From: Paludibacteraceae bacterium
GTDB lineage: Bacteria > Bacteroidota > Bacteroidia > Bacteroidales > Paludibacteraceae
Direction: 5' to 3'
Length of the DNA: 63,908 nucleotides
NCBI GenBank assembly: GCA_017962085.1
Contig: JAGCWA010000033.1
Span: 95,264 to 159,171, forward strand
The stretch's first letter is position 1; each line of letters begins with the position of its first letter. Below are positions 46,603 to 53,956 of the stretch, in pieces. The notes under the pieces are model-generated. The model worked only from the letters and a program-made list of their open reading frames with translations, did no database searches and had not been told where the DNA came from. The position numbers and the translations under genes are program-made.

Positions 46603-46610
46603 TATTTTTG
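46603..46610 (+). promoter_or_regulatory. -7 promoter element for the amidase gene
   Basis: TATTTTTG matches TAnnTTTG and lies 26 bases before the TTG start at 46636. A second octamer, TATCTTTG, is seen about 70 bases upstream, inside the first codons of lptD on the opposite strand. Confidence 0.55.
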
Positions 46611-46635
46611 CCATACAATTATTAAAAGATAGGCT

Positions 46636-47955
46636 TTGGATAAATTTTCTTCAATCGTGAAGCGCATTTTCCTGGTGGTATGCCTTCAATTTTTAGGTGT
46701 CGCCTTGGCTTGGTCCGGCGAGAAACCTTTTATTGTCGTGATAGATGCCGGCCATGGAGGGAAAGACCCGGGTGCGTCCGGTTTTGTCCTGAAACTGAAG
46801 GAGAAGGATATAAACCTGAAGACGGCGCTCAAGTTGGGCGATTTGCTTTCCAAGGAAAAGAACGTGAAGGTGCTCTATACAAGGAAGAAGGATGTGTTCA
46901 TCCCTTTGGACGACCGTGCGCAGATCGCCAACAAGGCGAAGGCGGACCTCTTCATCTCCATACATGTCAATGCGGCTGAGAACCGTTCCGCAAGGGGTAC
47001 GGAGTCGTATGCCGTCGGTTCCTCCTCCGCCAACTTGGAGGTGGCGAAGCGAGAGAATGCCGTGATGTTGTACGAGTCCGACTATAAGACAAAGTATCGT
47101 GGTTTCGACCCGAACAGCACGGAATCCTACATCATGTTCGATTTCCTTCAGTCAAAGTATATGGAGCAGAGCGTCTCTTTCGCCTCTCGTATCGAAGATA
47201 ATTTCACGAAATTGGGCAGGTCTAGCCGTGGCGTCAAGCAGGCCGGCTTTTGGGTGCTCAAACAAGCCGCCATGCCTGCTGTGCTGGTCGAGTTGGGTTA
47301 TATCTCTAATAAGGAGGAGGAAGCCTTCTTGGCGAAGGATAAAAACCTGGACAAGTTGGCGGGGGCTATCGCGAAGGCCTTCGTGCAATATAAGGATAAG
47401 CGTGACAAACGGAACACGGATGGATATAAGGACAAGGATGGTAATGTTAAGTCGGATGTCCTCTCCGAGACGAAGGAGGTGAAGAAAGAGCCTTCCAAGG
47501 ATGCGGAACCGTCTGTCGTGCCAAGTGCGGACGGGAAGACGCAGGATGCCAAAACCATCGCTTCTGACGAGGCTAAAAAGGAGGAGGAAAAGACCCAAGC
47601 ACCTGTCGAGGAGACCAAGCAGAACGCCTCTGTCACCGAGACGCCAGAGAAGCAGACCGCTCCGTCCGAGGTTAAGAAGCCTCAAGTCTATTTCGCTGTC
47701 CAATTCTGTAGCTCCAACGTGCAGAAACCATTGGACTGCAAGGATTTCAAGAAGTGCGTTCCCGCCCAGGAGTTCGTCGAGACGGGTACTTTTAAATATA
47801 AGTACGTGTACGGAAAGGCCTCCACATTTGAGGAGGGCGTGAAGCTGCGCGATGAGGTGAAGAGCGTATTCAAGGACGCGTTCCTTGTCGTGATAAAGGA
47901 CGGGAAGAAATTGCCTATGGAAGAGGCAAGACAGTATTTTAAGAGTAGTAAATGA
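46636..47955 (+). CDS. N-acetylmuramoyl-L-alanine amidase (Amidase_3) with a C-terminal SPOR-like domain
   Basis: Cleaves the amide between N-acetylmuramic acid and L-alanine, usually in cell separation. The 439-residue exported protein starts with a hydrophobic signal (RIFLVVCLQFLGVALAWSG). The zinc-binding motifs of Amidase_3 are 'IVVIDAGHGGKDPGASG' (about residues 32-48), a Glu in between, and 'LFISIHVNA' (about 107-115). The catalytic Glu is in 'AVLVELGYISNKEEE' (about 219-233). A Lys/Glu-rich linker (about 265-345) precedes a C-terminal domain like SPOR ('YFAVQFCSSN..', 'KYVYGKASTFEEGVKLRDEVKSVF'). The start is TTG 46636 or GTG 46657. It is divergent from lptD. Confidence 0.92.
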   Translation: MDKFSSIVKRIFLVVCLQFLGVALAWSGEKPFIVVIDAGHGGKDPGASGFVLKLKEKDINLKTALKLGDLLSKEKNVKVLYTRKKDVFIPLDDRAQIANKAKADLFISIHVNAAENRSARGTESYAVGSSSANLEVAKRENAVMLYESDYKTKYRGFDPNSTESYIMFDFLQSKYMEQSVSFASRIEDNFTKLGRSSRGVKQAGFWVLKQAAMPAVLVELGYISNKEEEAFLAKDKNLDKLAGAIAKAFVQYKDKRDKRNTDGYKDKDGNVKSDVLSETKEVKKEPSKDAEPSVVPSADGKTQDAKTIASDEAKKEEEKTQAPVEETKQNASVTETPEKQTAPSEVKKPQVYFAVQFCSSNVQKPLDCKDFKKCVPAQEFVETGTFKYKYVYGKASTFEEGVKLRDEVKSVFKDAFLVVIKDGKKLPMEEARQYFKSSK

Positions 47956-47983
47956 TAATTTAAGTGTAAAAATTAATAAGGAT

Positions 47984-48889
47984 ATGAACTTTAAAATTAG
48001 TAAAGAACTTCAAATCGGTTTGTTGGTGATCATAACCATAGCGGTTACATTTTTCGGAGTGAATTATTTGAAGGGAATCAACATCTTTAACCCTACTAAT
48101 TATTACTATCTTAAATTAGAACGCATTAACGGTTTGGTTGAGACGAATGATGTGACCATCAAGGGATATAAGGTTGGATTGGTGAAGCAGATCATATATG
48201 ATTATGACGATCCCTCTTCCGACGTGCTGGTGGTGCTTCAGGTGGATGATGACCTGAAGATCCCTGTGGGCTCCAAGGCCGCTTTGGTCTCTGCCATGAT
48301 AGGGGCGCCTTCCATCGAGTTGCACCTGGAAACCTCCAATACGGATGTGATCTATCGCCGTGGCGACACGATTCCTTCCTATATAGATGAAGGTATCTTC
48401 AATTCGCTCACGGAAGAGGTTATGCCTCGTATCCAGACCATTATCCCTCAGCTCGACTCCTTGATCATCTCTCTCCACGCGATCGCGGAGAACAAGACGA
48501 TCGAGTCTTCCTTGGCGAACATCAACTCCATCACGAAGAACCTGAACCACGCCTCTGTGGGCATCAATAAGATCGTGGACAAGGACGTTCCTCTGTTGTG
48601 CAACAATATCAACGGTGTGATGGGTAACCTGAGTACGGTCAGCGCCAACCTGAAGTCTGTGGACTTCAAGAGTACGGTCAACCAACTGAACAAAACCCTC
48701 TTGGGTGTGCAGGGCGTGACGGACAAACTGAACAACGGTTCCGGAACACTCGGATTGTTGCTCACGAACAAGGAATTATATGACAATTTGAACACCACTG
48801 TAGGTAGCGCGAACGATTTGTTGGTAGACTTGAAGGCGCGCCCTAAACGTTACATCAATGTTTCTGTTTTTGGCAGAAAAAGTGAATAG
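47984..48889 (+). CDS. MCE/MlaD family lipid-transport protein
   Basis: A 301-residue inner-membrane protein with one N-terminal helix (QIGLLVIITIAVTFFGVNYL, about residues 10-30). A periplasmic MCE domain follows (about 38-118: 'YYLKLERINGLVETNDVTIKGYKVGLVKQI', 'VLVVLQVDDDLKIPVGSKAALVS', 'IGAPSIELHL'). A long helical tail with repeated 'NxxSxxxNL' heptad-like elements completes it. MCE proteins form a ring that carries phospholipids between membranes, usually with an ABC permease and ATPase, which are not in this window. It starts 28 bases after the amidase stop, so cotranscription is likely. Confidence 0.92.
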   Translation: MNFKISKELQIGLLVIITIAVTFFGVNYLKGINIFNPTNYYYLKLERINGLVETNDVTIKGYKVGLVKQIIYDYDDPSSDVLVVLQVDDDLKIPVGSKAALVSAMIGAPSIELHLETSNTDVIYRRGDTIPSYIDEGIFNSLTEEVMPRIQTIIPQLDSLIISLHAIAENKTIESSLANINSITKNLNHASVGINKIVDKDVPLLCNNINGVMGNLSTVSANLKSVDFKSTVNQLNKTLLGVQGVTDKLNNGSGTLGLLLTNKELYDNLNTTVGSANDLLVDLKARPKRYINVSVFGRKSE

Positions 48890-49140
48890 GCTTGAAACCC
48901 TTTAATAATCGTTTATCTATGAACATTTTAATTTGATGGGCGTATTGTAACTTGCTTAATATCAGTGTGTTAATGTATGATTTTGAAATACAGCCAATTA
49001 AGTTTTTTTTTTATTAGCAAGTGAAATATCGTTTTTTTTTTAGAAAAAATTAGACAAAATTTGTAATGCAAATTGAAATGTAAATGAATAAAGCATTTCG
49101 GGGATTTTGAAGGATTTTTCTCGAGTGTTTTTGTGTTAAT

Positions 49141-50547
49141 ATGAACGAGTATATAGAAATGGAAGTAAAAGATCATGTCCGGTTATGGAATGAATGTCTG
49201 GCGGTAATCAAAGATAACATACCGTCCTCAGCTTTTGAGACTTGGTTTAAGCCAATTGTTCCGGAGAGTTGGGAGAATAAGACGATGACCATAATTGTTC
49301 CGAGCAATTTTTATGCTGAATTTTTGGATGAGCATTACAGCGATCTGATGAAACAGACCTTCAGAAGGGTCATGGGAGATGGCACGAAGCTCACCTATGA
49401 CATTATTCAGGAGGCTGCCACACAGACCATGGTGGAGCGGAACAGCGGGCATGTCATCCCCGTCAAGGGTTCTGTCGGTGATGATGCATACAATCCTTTC
49501 CCTGAGCGTTCCAACAGAAAGCGGATCGAACCGCAATTAAATCCTCATTACACGTTCGACACATTCGTCGAGGGCGCCTGCAATAAACTTGCTCGTTCTG
49601 CAGGTATGGCGATCGCCGAATCTCCTGGCAAGAACACGTTCAACCCGATCTTCATCTATGGTGGCTCTGGCTTGGGTAAGACCCACTTGGCCCAGGCGAT
49701 CGGTTGGGCCACGTTGGAGAAACATCCGGAGAAAAAGGTCCTCTACGTCGATTCCAATAGATTCCAGGCTCAATATACTGACGCCCACTTGCGTAACTGC
49801 GTGAACGATTTCATCGCCTTCTATCAGATGATTGACTTGCTGATCGTCGACGATATCCAGTTCTTCGCCGGCAAGACGGGTACGCAGAACATCTTCTTCC
49901 AGATATTCAACCAACTGCAGCTGAACGGCAAGCAGATCGTTTTGGTCGCTGACCAATCTCCGAAGTTGTTGCAGGGCTTGGATGACCGTATGTTGACCCG
50001 CTTCCGCTGGGGCTTGAACGCCGAGTTGGAGCAGCCTAGCACGGAGACGAGGAGGGCTATCCTGAAATCGAAGGTGAAGACGGATGGTCTGATCATCCCT
50101 GACAATGTGATCGACTATATCGCCGAGCATGTCTCCGACAGCGTCCGCGAATTGGAGGGTGTCGTCAACTCGCTCTTGGCTCAGTCCACGTTGACGGATG
50201 CCGAGATCAATATGGAACTGGTCAGCAAGGTGGTCAGCTCCCTGGTTTCCGCCCCGGAAAGGACGGTGACGGTGGCTTCCATTCAGGAACTGGTCTGCAA
50301 CTATTATGGGTTGGAGCCTCGTATGCTGCAGTCCAACTCCCGCAAGCGTGAGGTGGTGCAGGCTCGTCAGATCGCCATGTTCCTTTCCAGGAAGTACACG
50401 AAGGTATCCTTGTCCAGCATCGGCGAGCAGATCGGTAACCGTGACCATGCGACCGTGCTCTACGCCTGCAAGGCGATCCAGAACCTCGTGGAGGTGGATA
50501 AGGAGGTGCACCGTAGCGTGGAAGCCATCGAGGCTTCTTTGAAGTGA
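49141..50547 (+). CDS. dnaA: Chromosomal replication initiator protein DnaA
   Basis: A 468-residue AAA+ initiator that binds DnaA boxes at oriC. Domain I is at the N-terminus (HVRLWNECLAVIKDNIPSSAFETWF). The AAA+ core starts with 'LNPHYTFDTFVEGACNKLARSAG', Walker A 'GGSGLGKTH' (about residues 176-184), Walker B 'DLLIVDDIQF', sensor and 'LDDRMLTRFRWGL' box VII. Domain IV ends with the DnaA-box-binding signature 'IGEQIGNRDHATVLYACKAI'. ATG 49141 or 49159 are both possible. The 251-bp AT-rich upstream region shows no obvious cluster of DnaA boxes, so the origin is probably not directly here. Confidence 0.97.
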   Translation: MNEYIEMEVKDHVRLWNECLAVIKDNIPSSAFETWFKPIVPESWENKTMTIIVPSNFYAEFLDEHYSDLMKQTFRRVMGDGTKLTYDIIQEAATQTMVERNSGHVIPVKGSVGDDAYNPFPERSNRKRIEPQLNPHYTFDTFVEGACNKLARSAGMAIAESPGKNTFNPIFIYGGSGLGKTHLAQAIGWATLEKHPEKKVLYVDSNRFQAQYTDAHLRNCVNDFIAFYQMIDLLIVDDIQFFAGKTGTQNIFFQIFNQLQLNGKQIVLVADQSPKLLQGLDDRMLTRFRWGLNAELEQPSTETRRAILKSKVKTDGLIIPDNVIDYIAEHVSDSVRELEGVVNSLLAQSTLTDAEINMELVSKVVSSLVSAPERTVTVASIQELVCNYYGLEPRMLQSNSRKREVVQARQIAMFLSRKYTKVSLSSIGEQIGNRDHATVLYACKAIQNLVEVDKEVHRSVEAIEASLK

Positions 50548-50567
50548 TAATTTTTTTCGTATATTTG
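50538..50567 (+). promoter_or_regulatory. Promoter of the pRiA4b-ORF3-like gene
   Basis: TTTG at 50538-50541 and TATATTTG at 50560-50567 are separated by 18 bases, close to the Bacteroidetes consensus. The -33 element overlaps the end of dnaA. The ATG at 50592 follows 24 bases later. Confidence 0.65.
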
Positions 50568-50591
50568 TCGCATTAAATAATATATAAGGAA

Positions 50592-51143
50592 ATGGTTTTT
50601 AAGTTTATCCTTTTGTCCGACGAAGTGGACGATTTTTTGAGGGAAATCCACATCGATTCCGATGCGACTTTTCTGGAGCTGAACAACGCTATCCTCGATA
50701 GCGTCGGTTATACGAAAGATCAGATGACCTCTTTCCTCATCTGCAACGACTATTGGGAGGCTGAGCAGGAAATCACCCTGATGGAGATGGATACATCCTC
50801 AGAGGTGGACAGCTTGGTCATGGACCGTGTCCGCGTGGAGGAATTCGCTTCCGAGGAGGGTCAAAAGCTCCGTTTCATATTCGATGTGATGAACGAACGT
50901 TCCTTCTATATGGAACTGAAGGAGGTGAAGACGCGTGAGTCTTTGCCTGCGCCAATCTGCAAACGCTCGAAAGGCAACCCTCCGGCCCAGGTGCTCGACG
51001 GCCTCTTCATGGATATCCCTGAGGTGAAGGCTGGCGACCTCGATATGGATGGCTTGGACGATTTCGGTGATGGCGAGGATTTCAACGAGGATGACCTCGA
51101 TAATCTCAGCATCAACGATAATTATTTCGAGGACCAGATGTGA
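50592..51143 (+). CDS. Plasmid pRiA4b ORF-3-like family protein
   Basis: The 183-residue protein begins MVFKFILLSDEVDDFLREIHIDSDATFLELNNAILDSVGY. This matches the IS1096-TnpR/pRiA4b ORF-3 pattern of a beta-strand, 'F.R.I.I..ATF..L...I', then a helix and 'LICNDYW'. A charged middle includes 'VMDRVRVEEFASEEGQKLRFIFD', and a very acidic tail (about residues 145-183: 'DLDMDGLDDFGDGEDFNEDDLDN') completes it. Despite the family name there is no transposase nearby. Function is unknown; the acidic tail suggests a protein- or RNA-interacting soluble factor. It is monocistronic, from its own promoter. Confidence 0.85.
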   Translation: MVFKFILLSDEVDDFLREIHIDSDATFLELNNAILDSVGYTKDQMTSFLICNDYWEAEQEITLMEMDTSSEVDSLVMDRVRVEEFASEEGQKLRFIFDVMNERSFYMELKEVKTRESLPAPICKRSKGNPPAQVLDGLFMDIPEVKAGDLDMDGLDDFGDGEDFNEDDLDNLSINDNYFEDQM

Positions 51144-51220
51144 TTTTTCCGCTTGTTTTGTCTGCGATATAGAGAGTTTCTAAGAGTTAAATCTAATTTT
51201 GACTGAATATTTTTTTTAGT

Positions 51221-51247
51221 TGTCCGATAAATGCTTATTTTTGGACA
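51221..51247 (+). promoter_or_regulatory. Inverted repeat over the promoter of the small secreted protein gene
   Basis: TGTCC (51221-51225) and GGACA (51243-51247) flank ATAA/TTAT (51227-51230 with 51235-51238). The -7-like octamer TATTTTTG occupies 51236-51243, so a factor bound to the dyad would cover the promoter. The ATG is at 51276. Confidence 0.45.
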
Positions 51248-51275
51248 TGATTTAGTACCATAAAAAATATTGCGT

Positions 51276-51677
51276 ATGAAAAGGTGTTTTTTGGCAATAA
51301 TCGTTTTGCTCGTCTCTTCTCTTACTGCTTCGCTCTGCGCACAGAAGAAGGTGAACGGAAAGGTGTTGACTGAGGTTAAGGAATGGCGCATGGAGAATGG
51401 TAAGAAGAAGATCGACCACGTCACGAAATATGACGCCCAGGGCAATAAAACCGAAGAGATCGAGTATACCAAGGTGGGGGACCAGAAGTCCCGCACAGTT
51501 TATAAATACAATGAAAAGGGAAAGTGCACCGAGGAACAACACTTCGACGAGTACAACAAGTTGGAGAAGACCGTGCAGTATCAGTACAACGAGTTCGGCA
51601 AAAAGCAGTCCGCACGTGCTCTCTTCCCTAATGGTAAACTGAAATCGGAAAAAGTGTACGAATACATCACGGAATAG
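51276..51677 (+). CDS. Small secreted protein with YD-like beta-hairpin repeats
   Basis: A 133-residue exported protein (signal peptide MKRCFLAIIVLLVSSLTASLCAQ). The mature part carries four to five short repeats of the form 'xYxxxGxxxEExxYxxxG': 'KYDAQGNKTEEIEYTK', 'YKYNEKGKCTEEQHFDEYN', 'YQYNEFGKKQSARALFPNG'. They resemble toxin-complementing or RHS/YD-type strands and form a beta-meander. No enzyme motif is present. It lies only 6 bases upstream of the VTC-domain gene and is probably in the same transcript. The start is ATG 51276; an in-frame TTG lies 6 bases earlier. Confidence 0.75.
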   Translation: MKRCFLAIIVLLVSSLTASLCAQKKVNGKVLTEVKEWRMENGKKKIDHVTKYDAQGNKTEEIEYTKVGDQKSRTVYKYNEKGKCTEEQHFDEYNKLEKTVQYQYNEFGKKQSARALFPNGKLKSEKVYEYITE

Positions 51678-51683
51678 GCTAAG

Positions 51684-52532
51684 ATGGGAGACGTCGTCGA
51701 TATCATAGAGGAGAAAGTGGTTGCGCCGGTTGTTGCCGCACAAGGTGGGACGGACGGTATCTTGATGTCTGGAAAGGGGGGCATCGTCGAATCCATCGAC
51801 GCTAAACTCTCTGCGCTTGACCCTATCACGCTGGAGGAGATGAGCGGTATCCGCCTGATGAACAGGATTGATACCAAGTTCCTCGTGAACGTACGTAACC
51901 TGCCTACTTTGCTGGAAATGGCGAAGCAGGATTACTATGTTCAACGGATCGGTGACCTCCGCAAGGCGTTTTACCGCACGCTCTACTACGATACTCCTGA
52001 GGCTACGATGTATGTCGTCCACCAAGACGGTAAATTAAATCGTCAGAAAATCCGTGTGCGCGAGTATGTGGAGTCCAATCTGATGTTCCTTGAGGTTAAA
52101 AAGAAGAACAACAAGGGTAGAACTTCCAAAAAACGTATTACGATCACTGACGAGAACGTGCTGCATAACGAGGAGGCCATCGCTTTCCTCGACGAGAAGT
52201 CTAAGTTCAAGATGAATGAGATAGACTTCCGCCTGCGGAACAGCTTTTTCCGCATCACGTTGGTGAACAAGGAGAAGTCGGAGCGTCTGACAATCGACTT
52301 CAATATCAATTTCGAGAATTGTGTCACAGGAGTGAAGAACACGATCCCTAAGCTCTGTATCGTAGAGGTGAAGCAGGATGGCAACGCCCATTCCCACTTC
52401 AAGGATTACCTCGCTTCCCTGCGCATCAAAAAACGTAGCATCAGCAAGTATTGCTTGGGCATGGTGCTTACCGACCCTTCCTTGAAATACAATCGTTTTA
52501 AGGAGAAGATCAGGTACATAAACAAGTTGTAG
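51684..52532 (+). CDS. VTC-domain (polyphosphate polymerase-like) protein
   Basis: A 282-residue protein with a VTC domain, the catalytic fold of the yeast polyphosphate polymerase Vtc4 (triphosphate tunnel). Residues expected in the tunnel are visible: 'MNRIDTKFLV' (the Arg-x-Asp/Glu-x-Lys start), 'RTLYYDTPEATMYVVH', 'KIRVREY', 'LMFLEVKKKNNKGRTSKKR', 'RNSFFRITLVNK', 'TIDFNINF' and 'LCIVEVKQDG'. No transmembrane segment is present, so the active site is cytosolic. The first 40 residues before the domain are not conserved. It precedes a DUF4956 membrane gene, a pairing often seen for bacterial VTC proteins. Polyphosphate synthesis is inferred from the fold, not shown. Confidence 0.88.
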   Translation: MGDVVDIIEEKVVAPVVAAQGGTDGILMSGKGGIVESIDAKLSALDPITLEEMSGIRLMNRIDTKFLVNVRNLPTLLEMAKQDYYVQRIGDLRKAFYRTLYYDTPEATMYVVHQDGKLNRQKIRVREYVESNLMFLEVKKKNNKGRTSKKRITITDENVLHNEEAIAFLDEKSKFKMNEIDFRLRNSFFRITLVNKEKSERLTIDFNINFENCVTGVKNTIPKLCIVEVKQDGNAHSHFKDYLASLRIKKRSISKYCLGMVLTDPSLKYNRFKEKIRYINKL

Positions 52533-52583
52533 TCTGGACACGGTCATGTTATTTTAGAAAATAATATATTTAATTATACAATT

Positions 52584-53261
52584 ATGAATTTATTGAGTAT
52601 CACTGATTTGGCGGTTTTCGGTATCCCTATCGTGAATCCGGAAGGTTTCTTCGAGTTACTTCTTCGTTTCGGACTTAATGTCCTTGTCACTTCGTTGATT
52701 ATCGTGTGGCTCTATTATGGCAAGTCCAAAAGACGTGATTATGTCTTCACTTTCACGTTGATCAGCACGACGGTCTTCTTGTTGATTTTCCTCTTGGGAA
52801 GCGAGAAACTGCAGATCGGTTTGGCGTTGGGTCTTTTCGCCATCTTCGGTATCATCCGTTATCGTACGGACACAGTGCCTATCCGTGAGATGACTTACCT
52901 CTTCCTCATCATTGGCCTCTCTGTCATCAATGCATTGGCGGTCAGTGTAAGTTATCTGGAATTGTTCGCCACCAACGCTCTCTTTGTCTTCATGACATGG
53001 TTGATGGAGAAGACGCGTATCGTCTCGAAGAGTTCCTGCAAGCTGATTAAGTACGAAAAGATTGATTTGATCACTCCTGATAAGTACGACGAGATGGTAG
53101 CTGACATCAAACAACGTACAGGTCTGAATATTACAAAGTGTGAGGTCGGTTATATCGATTTCTTGAAGGATACTGCCTTGGTGAAGGTTTATTATGAGTC
53201 CAACTCTCAGGAGATCAATACGATAGACCAAATAACAAGGGCAAAGGATTTTAATGGATAA
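52584..53261 (+). CDS. DUF4956 family membrane protein
   Basis: A 225-residue protein with about four transmembrane segments in residues 25-130 (GFFELLLRFGLNVLVTSLIIVWLYY; VFTFTLISTTVFLLIFLL; LGLFAIFGIIRYRTD; YLFLIIGLSVINALAVS). A cytosolic ferredoxin-like C-terminal half follows (LITPDKYDEMVADIKQRTGLNITKCEVGYIDF). The 'GIIRYRTDTVPIREMTYLF' segment is the family hallmark. DUF4956 genes commonly neighbour VTC-domain genes. It starts 51 bases after the VTC gene and overlaps the next gene by eight bases. A role in moving or anchoring the polymer is conjecture. Confidence 0.88.
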   Translation: MNLLSITDLAVFGIPIVNPEGFFELLLRFGLNVLVTSLIIVWLYYGKSKRRDYVFTFTLISTTVFLLIFLLGSEKLQIGLALGLFAIFGIIRYRTDTVPIREMTYLFLIIGLSVINALAVSVSYLELFATNALFVFMTWLMEKTRIVSKSSCKLIKYEKIDLITPDKYDEMVADIKQRTGLNITKCEVGYIDFLKDTALVKVYYESNSQEINTIDQITRAKDFNG

Positions 53262-53955
53262 GTTATCTTTCGCAAATCTTAGGCTACATTTACTGGTCTT
53301 GCTTGTCACTTCCTTTGGCTGCTCCAGCATCGCTTGGGCGGGGGGTGACGAGCAGGACTTTGCCACATCTGTGAGTTTCTCTGTCTCGAAGCGTTTCTTC
53401 AAACGTTTGAATGTGGGGCTCTCCGAATCGGTCTCGATGCGCAATAACTCCACCGAGCTGGATAAGTTCTACACGAAGGCGGATGTCTCCTACAATGTGG
53501 TAAAAGGCCTTTTGCGTGTCGGTGCGGACTATTACCTTATCGGTGCGGCGAATAAGAAGGATGATATCTATCTGAATCACCGCTATGCGGGCTATTTGCG
53601 TGTGAAGAAGGATGTGGGTCGCCTCTCCTTCGGACTGAAATCCAAATACCAAATCACCTATCGTCCGGAAAAACAGCAACACAAGCAGTACAAGGACGTG
53701 TGGAGAAATAAATTGTACGTGTCGACGAAGATTCCTAAGACTCACCTCTACCCGTGCGTTGGTGTGGAATCCTTTATCCGCACGAACAGCTATAAAGGCA
53801 CATGCCTGACAAAAATGAGGTATGAGGGTGGCGCAAAATATAATTTCAACAAGCATAATTCCCTGAAGGCGCTCTTCCGTTACGATGACGGCATGAATGT
53901 CTCCCGTCCGAAGGATGTCTTTAGCGTGGCGCTCTCGTATAGCATAACTTTATGA
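53254..53955 (+). CDS. DUF2490-like outer-membrane beta-barrel protein
   Basis: A 233-residue exported protein with a long signal region ending SSIAWAG. It is followed by alternating aromatic/polar strands ('VSFSVSKRFFKRLNVGLSESVSM', 'YTKADVSYNVVKGLLRVGADYYLIG', 'GYLRVKKDVGRLSFGLKSKYQITY', 'FSVALSYSITL' at the end with a terminal aromatic-free Leu). This fits the DUF2490 family of small barrels. Its start overlaps the DUF4956 gene by eight bases, and a YejM-like gene starts one base after its stop, so the three genes are translationally coupled. The outer-membrane location is predicted from the strand pattern only. Confidence 0.82.
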   Translation: MDKLSFANLRLHLLVLLVTSFGCSSIAWAGGDEQDFATSVSFSVSKRFFKRLNVGLSESVSMRNNSTELDKFYTKADVSYNVVKGLLRVGADYYLIGAANKKDDIYLNHRYAGYLRVKKDVGRLSFGLKSKYQITYRPEKQQHKQYKDVWRNKLYVSTKIPKTHLYPCVGVESFIRTNSYKGTCLTKMRYEGGAKYNFNKHNSLKALFRYDDGMNVSRPKDVFSVALSYSITL

Positions 53956-53956
53956 T

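Noticed and set aside
48890-49140. AT-rich region upstream of dnaA as the replication origin
   Set aside because: I see no DnaA-box cluster (no TTATCCACA or close variants), only A/T runs, so an origin is not supported here.
50592-51143. Transposon passenger gene (IS1096/pRiA4b name)
   Set aside because: No transposase, inverted repeats or composition change are seen around the gene; the family name is historical.
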